Below, piece after piece: positions 59,389 to 64,000 of a DNA stretch of 64,000 nt; the first letter of the stretch is position 1, and every line of letters begins with the position of its first letter. The notes beneath the pieces are model-generated. The model did not search any database, was not told the origin of the DNA, and saw only the letters and a list, made by a program, of their open reading frames with translations. The stretch is from NCBI RefSeq assembly GCF_014650035.1, contig NZ_BMUE01000015.1, positions 1-64,000 on the forward strand, read 5' to 3'. This DNA is from Streptomyces lucensis JCM 4490 (lineage in GTDB: Bacteria; Actinomycetota; Actinomycetes; Streptomycetales; Streptomycetaceae). The position numbers were made by a program, and so were the translations under genes.

Positions 59389-60641
59389 CGGCGCCGGCTG
59401 CGTGCGAGACCTCGGCCGACGTCCTCACCGCCTACCGGCGCCACCTCGGCCGTGGCCGTGCCCGGCTGGCCTCGCTGACCGGCGGGGCGATGGAGACCGC
59501 CTCCTTCGGCGCACGCGTCGTCGACGCCGACGGCAGGGAGTACGTCGACTGCGGCGGCTACGGGGTCTTCCTGCTGGGCCACTGCCACCCCCGGGTCGTC
59601 GAGGCCGTCACCGATCAGGTGCGGCGCCATCCGCTGGCCACCCGCCTGCTGCTGGAGCCGGTGGCGGCCGGCGCGGCGACGGCGCTCGCCGGGGTGACCC
59701 CGCCCGGCCTGGACCGCGTCCACTTCGTCAACTCCGGCGCGGAGGCGACCGAGACGGCCGTCAAGCTGGCCCGCGCCCACGGACGGCACCGGCTCGTCTC
59801 CGCCGCCGGCGGCTACCACGGCAAGACCACGGGCGCCCTGGCACTGACCGCCAAGCCGCTCTACCAGGACCCCTTCCGTCCGCTGCTGCCCGCCGAACAC
59901 GTCCCCTACGGCGACGCCGACGCCCTGGCCGCACGGCTCGCCGACGGGCCCCCGGCCTGCGTCGTCGTCGAACCCGTCCAGGGTGAGGGCGGGGTCGTTC
60001 TGCCGCCCCCCGGCTACCTGCGCCGGGTGCGGGAGCTGTGCGCCGAGCACGGTGCCTTCTTCGTCCTGGACGAGATCCAGACCGGCCTCGGCCGCCTGGG
60101 CACCTGGTGGGGCGCGGACGCCGAGGACGTACGGCCGGACATCCTGCTGGTCGGCAAGAACCTCAGCGGCGGGGTGATCCCGGTGGCCGCCGCGGTCGCC
60201 ACCGCCGAGGCGTACGCGCCGTTCGACGCCGACCCCTTCCTGCACACCTCCACCTTCGCCGGCGCCCCCGTCGCCATGGCCGCCGCACGCGCCGCCGTGC
60301 GGGCCATCGACGAGGAGGGCCTGGTGGAGCGTGCCCGGCTGCTGGGCGCGGACGTCCTGGACCGGGTCCGCGAAGCCCTCGCACCACTCGGCGACGCGGT
60401 CGCCGACATCCGCGGCCGCGGCCTGCTCATCGGCATCGAGATGCGCGACGAGCGGCTGGCCGGCGAACTGGTCCTGCATCTGCTGGAGGCCGGACTGCTG
60501 GTCAACCACTCCCTCAACGCGCACAAAGTGGTGCGCCTGACCCCTCCGGCCGTCCTGACCCGGTGCGACCTCGACCGGATCTCCATGGCGTTCGCCACCG
60601 CGGCCGGCTCCATCGCGAAGGGACCGACATGCCCGAAGTGA
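59385..60641 (+). CDS. Class III PLP aminotransferase
   Basis: 418 residues from ATG at 59385. Marks: NSGAEATETAVKLAR (phosphate cup), GGYHGKTTGALALT, VVEPVQGEGGVVLPP, the Asp in FVLDEIQTGLGR (D229) and the Schiff-base K258 in LLVGKNLSGGVIP. This is the omega-aminotransferase group (ornithine, GABA, diamine and similar). It overlaps the reductase gene by four bases and the next gene by 13. Together they predict conversion of a fatty aldehyde to a primary amine. Confidence 0.92.
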   Translation: MTAPAACETSADVLTAYRRHLGRGRARLASLTGGAMETASFGARVVDADGREYVDCGGYGVFLLGHCHPRVVEAVTDQVRRHPLATRLLLEPVAAGAATALAGVTPPGLDRVHFVNSGAEATETAVKLARAHGRHRLVSAAGGYHGKTTGALALTAKPLYQDPFRPLLPAEHVPYGDADALAARLADGPPACVVVEPVQGEGGVVLPPPGYLRRVRELCAEHGAFFVLDEIQTGLGRLGTWWGADAEDVRPDILLVGKNLSGGVIPVAAAVATAEAYAPFDADPFLHTSTFAGAPVAMAAARAAVRAIDEEGLVERARLLGADVLDRVREALAPLGDAVADIRGRGLLIGIEMRDERLAGELVLHLLEAGLLVNHSLNAHKVVRLTPPAVLTRCDLDRISMAFATAAGSIAKGPTCPK

Positions 60642-61120
60642 CCCTAGACGTCCGCATACCCGACAGCCAGGCCGAGAAGGTCTTCGACCGGCTGCGCGAC
60701 TTCGCCGCCTATCCCGAGTTCACCGACGCCATCCGCGAGGTCCGCGTCACCGAGGTGGACGAGAACACGATCGACTCCGAGTGGTCGGCCAACTTCCGCA
60801 ACGGGGTGCTGTGCTGGAGTGAGCGCGACCGCATCGACCCGGCCGCCCTCACCATCGAGTTCGCCCAGATCGACGGTGACTTCGCGTGCTTCGACGGCGG
60901 CTGGTACGTCGAGCAGGACGGCACCGCGACCACCGTCCGTTTCGCCGCCGTGTTCGACCTGGGCATCCCGAGTCTCGCCGCCCTGATCGACCCCATCGCG
61001 ACCCGTACCCTCCTCGACACCATCGGGCTGATCGCGCGCGGCCTGTTCGGCTCCGACGTCACCCTGCACGAGCCGGAGCGGGTCACCACGGGCGCGGTCG
61101 GCGAGGGCGGCCGGCCGTGA
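60629..61120 (+). CDS. SRPBCC / aromatase-cyclase-like protein
   Basis: 163 residues from ATG at 60629 inside the end of the aminotransferase. The domain reads VFDRLRDFAAYPEFTDAIRE then RNGVLCWSERDRIDP and GDFACFDGGWYVEQDG, the COQ10/polyketide-cyclase branch. Such proteins bind a hydrophobic acyl or polyketide chain. No distinct catalytic residues are proposed. The stop overlaps the next gene's GTG. Confidence 0.87.
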   Translation: MPEVTLDVRIPDSQAEKVFDRLRDFAAYPEFTDAIREVRVTEVDENTIDSEWSANFRNGVLCWSERDRIDPAALTIEFAQIDGDFACFDGGWYVEQDGTATTVRFAAVFDLGIPSLAALIDPIATRTLLDTIGLIARGLFGSDVTLHEPERVTTGAVGEGGRP

Positions 61121-61665
61121 CCTGGCGTCTGCCGGCCGCGCTCCCGCCGCTGCCCGATCCCCCACGCGCACCCACCGCCGTCTTCCCGCGCCCGTCGCAG
61201 CAGGAGTTCCGGGACGTGCTGGCGCACCTGCCCGCGGGCGTCAGCGTCCTCACGACCGACGGGGCGCACGGCCCCGCCGGCCTGACCGCCAGCGCCGTGT
61301 GCTCCCTGTCCGTGGAGCCGCCCCTGCTGCTGGCCTGCGTCGACAATCGCAGCCGCACGCTGGCCCGTCTCCTCGACCACGGCACGTTCGCGGTCAACGT
61401 GCTGCGCCGGGACCAGACGGACGTCGCCAGGGCGTTCGCCGACCCCGGCACCGGCCAGGACGACCGGTTCGCCATGGTCCCGCACCGGCGTGCGGAGCAG
61501 GGCGCGATCGTCTTCGACGACGCGCTCGCCTGGCTCTCCTGCCGGGTGCAGGACACCTTCCCCGGCGGTGACCACACCATCGTCACCGGCCGCGTCCAGG
61601 CCCTCTCCCACACGCATGGCGAGCCGCTCGTCTGGCACCAGCGCGGCTTCCGCGGTCTCGCCTGA
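61117..61665 (+). CDS. Flavin reductase (HpaC/VlmR-like)
   Basis: 182 residues from GTG at 61117, overlapping the SRPBCC stop. Marks: HLPAGVSVLTTDGAHGPAGL then TASAVCSLSVEPPLLLACVD (flavin-binding) and FAVNVLRRDQTDVARAFA, and GDHTIVTGRV. This family supplies reduced FMN or FAD to a partner monooxygenase. The only obvious partner encoded here is the acyl-CoA-dehydrogenase-fold enzyme at 56995. Confidence 0.92.
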   Translation: MTWRLPAALPPLPDPPRAPTAVFPRPSQQEFRDVLAHLPAGVSVLTTDGAHGPAGLTASAVCSLSVEPPLLLACVDNRSRTLARLLDHGTFAVNVLRRDQTDVARAFADPGTGQDDRFAMVPHRRAEQGAIVFDDALAWLSCRVQDTFPGGDHTIVTGRVQALSHTHGEPLVWHQRGFRGLA

Positions 61666-61711
61666 CCCCGTTCCCCGTTCCGCAAGCCCCCGCCCCAGCA
61701 CAGGAGGACAC

Positions 61712-62557
61712 GTGCCCAGGAACCTCACCGACAAGGTGGTCGCCATCACCGGCGGCAGCCGCGGCATCGGCCGCGCCACCGCCGAGCTGTTCGTACGCCA
61801 GGGCGCCAAGGTGGCCATCGGCGCCCGCAACCTCGACGTCGCCGCCAAGGTCGCCGAGGACATCGGGGCCCGCGCCTACCAGCTCGACGTGACCGTCCCC
61901 GACTCCGTCCAGCAGTTCTGGACGATGGTCGAGGCAGAGCTCGGCCCCGTCGACATCCTCGTCAACAACGCGGGCGAGATGATCGTCAGCCGCTTCGAGC
62001 ACGAGTCCGACGAGGCCACGCTGCACCAGATCCAGGTCAACCTGCTCGGCACCCTCAACGGGATGAAGACGGCCATCGGCCCGATGCGCGAGCGCGGCCA
62101 CGGCCACATCATCAACATGGTGTCGGCCGTGGGCATGGTCGGCCTGCCCGGCTGCGCCACCTACTCCGCCGCCAAGCACGGAGTGGTGGGCCTGTCCGAA
62201 GCGGTACGGGCCGAACTGCGCGGATCCGGGGTGGACCTGTCCATCGTGCTGCCCATCCCCGCCCAGACCGAGCTGACCTCCGGCGTCGGCAGGGGCCGTT
62301 TCGTCCCGCTGCTCACCGCCCAGGACATCGCGGGCGCCGTGCTGCGCACCGCCCGCCGTCCCGTCTACAACCGGTACGTGCCCGGCTGGACCAACCCGGT
62401 CACCCGCTCGCTGTTCCTGCTGCCCCAGCCGTGGCGGGACGCGATGGGCCGGCTGCTCAAGGCGGACCAGCTGCTGCACACCACCGACTTCCAGGCCCGC
62501 GCCGCCTACGAGTCCCGGCTCGGCCACAGCACGCGGCGCCGAGGGGCGGCGCTGTGA
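61712..62557 (+). CDS. Classical short-chain dehydrogenase/reductase
   Basis: 281 residues from GTG at 61712 (AGGAGG upstream). Cofactor motif TGGSRGIG (13-20), NNAG (85-88), catalytic S138, Y151 and K155 in YSAAKHG. The C-terminal 60 residues (QPWRDAMGRLLKADQLLHTT) are typical of membrane-associated SDRs acting on lipids or retinoids. Likely it reduces a ketone or oxidises an alcohol on a fatty chain. It is next to, and overlaps by four bases, a lipid hydroxylase gene. Confidence 0.9.
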   Translation: MPRNLTDKVVAITGGSRGIGRATAELFVRQGAKVAIGARNLDVAAKVAEDIGARAYQLDVTVPDSVQQFWTMVEAELGPVDILVNNAGEMIVSRFEHESDEATLHQIQVNLLGTLNGMKTAIGPMRERGHGHIINMVSAVGMVGLPGCATYSAAKHGVVGLSEAVRAELRGSGVDLSIVLPIPAQTELTSGVGRGRFVPLLTAQDIAGAVLRTARRPVYNRYVPGWTNPVTRSLFLLPQPWRDAMGRLLKADQLLHTTDFQARAAYESRLGHSTRRRGAAL

Positions 62558-63276
62558 CCGCTCCGACCAGGCTGCCGTTCGTCGAAAGGGTCCTGACCAG
62601 GCGTGCGTCCGGCCGCCGGTCCGCGCCGACCAAGGGCGCGGTCCGACGGGGCAACGCCCCCTCCATCACCGGCAGCGCCCTGCTGGACCGGATCATCCAC
62701 GTCCACCCCGCCACCACCGTCGCCATGTTCGCCCCGGTCGCCGCCGTCGGCACCGCGGTCGCCGTGGGCAAGGACGGCGGCTGGTCCCTGGCCGGCTGGG
62801 GCCTGGCCGGGTACGTCGCCTGGACGCTGTCCGAGTACTGGGGACACCGGATCGTCCTGCACTACGAGCCCGAGCGCGGCTTCGGCGCCAAGCTCCACTA
62901 CATCCTGCACGGCGTCCACCACGACTACCCGCAGGACGCCCGCCGTTCCATCCTCAGCCCGCTGCTGAGCGTGCCCATGGTCGGCGCCACGTTCTACCTC
63001 GCCAGCGGGGTGGGCGACCTGCCGCTGACGTTCGGCGCCGGGTACACCGTCGGCTACCTCGCCTACGACCTGTTCCACCTCTACCTGCACCACGGCAAGC
63101 CGAAGAACCGGCTGCTGCGCACCCTGCGCGAGTACCACATGCGCCATCACTTCCGGGACGACACCAAGGGGTTCGGGATCAGCGCCCCCTACTGGGACGA
63201 GCTGTTCGGCACCTCCATCGCCCGGATCCCGCGCGCCGGGCAGACCGCCGGCGTCACCCCGGGCCGCGCCGCCTGA
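62554..63276 (+). CDS. Fatty-acid 2-hydroxylase-like diiron membrane enzyme
   Basis: 240 residues from GTG at 62554, overlapping the SDR stop. The His clusters of the FA2H group are in the right order: HRIVLH (98-103), HYILHGVHHDYP (115-126), HLYLHH (about 176-181) and HMRHH (about 197-201). Four membrane helices hold the site. FA2H-type enzymes hydroxylate fatty acyl chains, often at carbon 2; related proteins act on sphingolipid-like amines and carotenoids. The order of SDR then hydroxylase suggests tailoring of a lipid chain. Confidence 0.88.
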   Translation: MTAPTRLPFVERVLTRRASGRRSAPTKGAVRRGNAPSITGSALLDRIIHVHPATTVAMFAPVAAVGTAVAVGKDGGWSLAGWGLAGYVAWTLSEYWGHRIVLHYEPERGFGAKLHYILHGVHHDYPQDARRSILSPLLSVPMVGATFYLASGVGDLPLTFGAGYTVGYLAYDLFHLYLHHGKPKNRLLRTLREYHMRHHFRDDTKGFGISAPYWDELFGTSIARIPRAGQTAGVTPGRAA

Positions 63277-63451
63277 CCGCGCCCGCCCCGCCGCGTGGGC
63301 GCCCGCGCTCCGTGCCGGTACCGCGCCCCGTCGCCGATGCCCAGGTGCCGGCGGCCGGGCGCGGGCGCGCCACCACGGCGGGGCGGCCGCGGGCCGCCGC
63401 ACCGCTCACCGTCGCCCCGGGCCAGGTGTGCCCCCTTCTGAGGACGAGGCC

Positions 63452-64000
63452 ATGAACCATTCCGACACCCTGCCGCAGACCCTCCCGCGGCTCGGGCCCG
63501 CCCCCACCGGATCCCCGCACGGCCGTCCCGCCGCGCGCCTCGCCGGAGCCGGCACCGGCCGCGTCGACCTCGCCGAGGCCGAGGACTTCGTGCGGCTCCA
63601 CCACCGCGAGCACCCCGACCAGCCGCACTCGCTGCTCACCCGGCTCCTGGAGATCCGCCGGGAGATCGACGAGACCGGCACCTACCGGCACACCCACGAC
63701 GAACTCGTCTTCGGCGCCCGCGTGGCCTGGCGCAACAGCAGCCGGTGCATCGGCCGGCTGTACTGGAACAGCCTGCGGGTCCTGGACCGGCGCGCCGCCA
63801 CGACGCCCGAGGAGATCCACCGGCACCTGGTCACCCACCTGCACGAGGGGACCAACGCCGGACGCATCCGCCCGACCATCTCCGTCTTCGCCCCGGACAC
63901 GCCCGGCCGCCCCGGTCCGCGGGTCTGGAACGACCAGCTCATCCGGTACGCCGGGTACCGGCAGGGCGACGGCGGTGTCGTCGGCGACCCGGCCTACACC
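63452..64000 (+). CDS. Bacterial nitric oxide synthase, oxygenase domain (partial, runs off the right edge)
   Basis: 183 residues are in the window, from ATG at 63452 (GAGGACGAGG upstream). The haem-thiolate motif is ARVAWRNSSRCIGRLYW with Cys99. LVTHLHEGTNAGRIRPTISV and RVWNDQLIRYAGYR are also exact NOS marks. Bacterial NOS makes NO from arginine and has no reductase domain; it borrows electrons from cellular reductases. In plant-pathogenic Streptomyces NOS supplies NO for nitration of thaxtomin. Here it lies 175 bases after a fatty-acid hydroxylase gene, on the same strand, so it may belong to the lipid-amine cluster or serve NO signalling. Confidence 0.93.
   Translation, partial: MNHSDTLPQTLPRLGPAPTGSPHGRPAARLAGAGTGRVDLAEAEDFVRLHHREHPDQPHSLLTRLLEIRREIDETGTYRHTHDELVFGARVAWRNSSRCIGRLYWNSLRVLDRRAATTPEEIHRHLVTHLHEGTNAGRIRPTISVFAPDTPGRPGPRVWNDQLIRYAGYRQGDGGVVGDPAYT

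Overview
The window is very GC-rich and codon-biased toward G/C in third positions. GTG and TTG starts are frequent, genes often overlap by four bases, and there are several TetR, MFS, two-component and sugar-ABC modules. All of this points to a Streptomyces chromosome, probably an arm-proximal region. I saw no rRNA, tRNA, CRISPR array or intact transposon.

Layout. 1-2559: tail of glucose-6-phosphate isomerase, then 6-phosphogluconate dehydrogenase and a repeat-rich membrane protein. 2687-8792: three TetR regulators with target-like neighbours (3-hydroxyisobutyrate-dehydrogenase-like enzyme, PPOX/F420-type flavoprotein, MFS pump) and a serine beta-lactamase/esterase; two of these loci carry clear twin operators. 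8879-17038: a compact biosynthetic cluster built around a GTP cyclohydrolase II paralogue with the diagnostic Tyr-to-Met change, a creatininase-fold protein, a pterin-synthase-fold protein lacking its active site, a glycosyltransferase, a methyltransferase, a flippase-like membrane protein, a zinc-less MDR oxidoreductase and a CDP-alcohol phosphotransferase. It is followed by a small ACT-domain gene behind a 19-residue leader peptide and an attenuator-like hairpin. 17136-22595: an ABC transporter pair, a NarL-type two-component system, a YcnI copper protein and a His-rich membrane protein.

22809-32151 is an accessory stretch: a helix-hairpin-helix membrane protein, a zinc-ribbon membrane protein and lipoproteins. 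These are followed by a patchwork of truncated genes (kinase C-terminus, NB-ARC/TPR fragment, a hydrolase-like tail, a transposase-like tail), a MerR regulator and two GNAT acetyltransferases. 32907-36936 holds an L,D-transpeptidase and an extra cytochrome oxidase subunit I with a small membrane partner. 36968-45029 is a beta-glucan utilisation locus: secreted GH16 glucanase, GH1 beta-glucosidase, two permeases, binding protein and a divergent ROK repressor. 45636-48952 holds an EF-G paralogue and an AraC regulator. 49399-55548 has a fatty-acid-hydroxylase-type membrane enzyme, an MFS exporter and a GT1 glycosyltransferase, then an OmpR-type two-component system.

56114-64000 looks like part of a secondary-metabolite cluster that continues off the right edge: an SRPBCC protein, an acyl-CoA-dehydrogenase-fold flavoenzyme, a thioester-reductase-like SDR, a class III aminotransferase, a second SRPBCC protein, a flavin reductase, a classical SDR, a fatty-acid-hydroxylase-type diiron enzyme and the start of a bacterial nitric oxide synthase. 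Reductase plus transaminase is the known logic for turning an acyl thioester into an alkyl amine, so an aliphatic-amine product with N-oxygen chemistry is the most interesting hypothesis here. It and the pyrimidine cluster at 8879-16616 are the two places most likely to hold an undescribed system.
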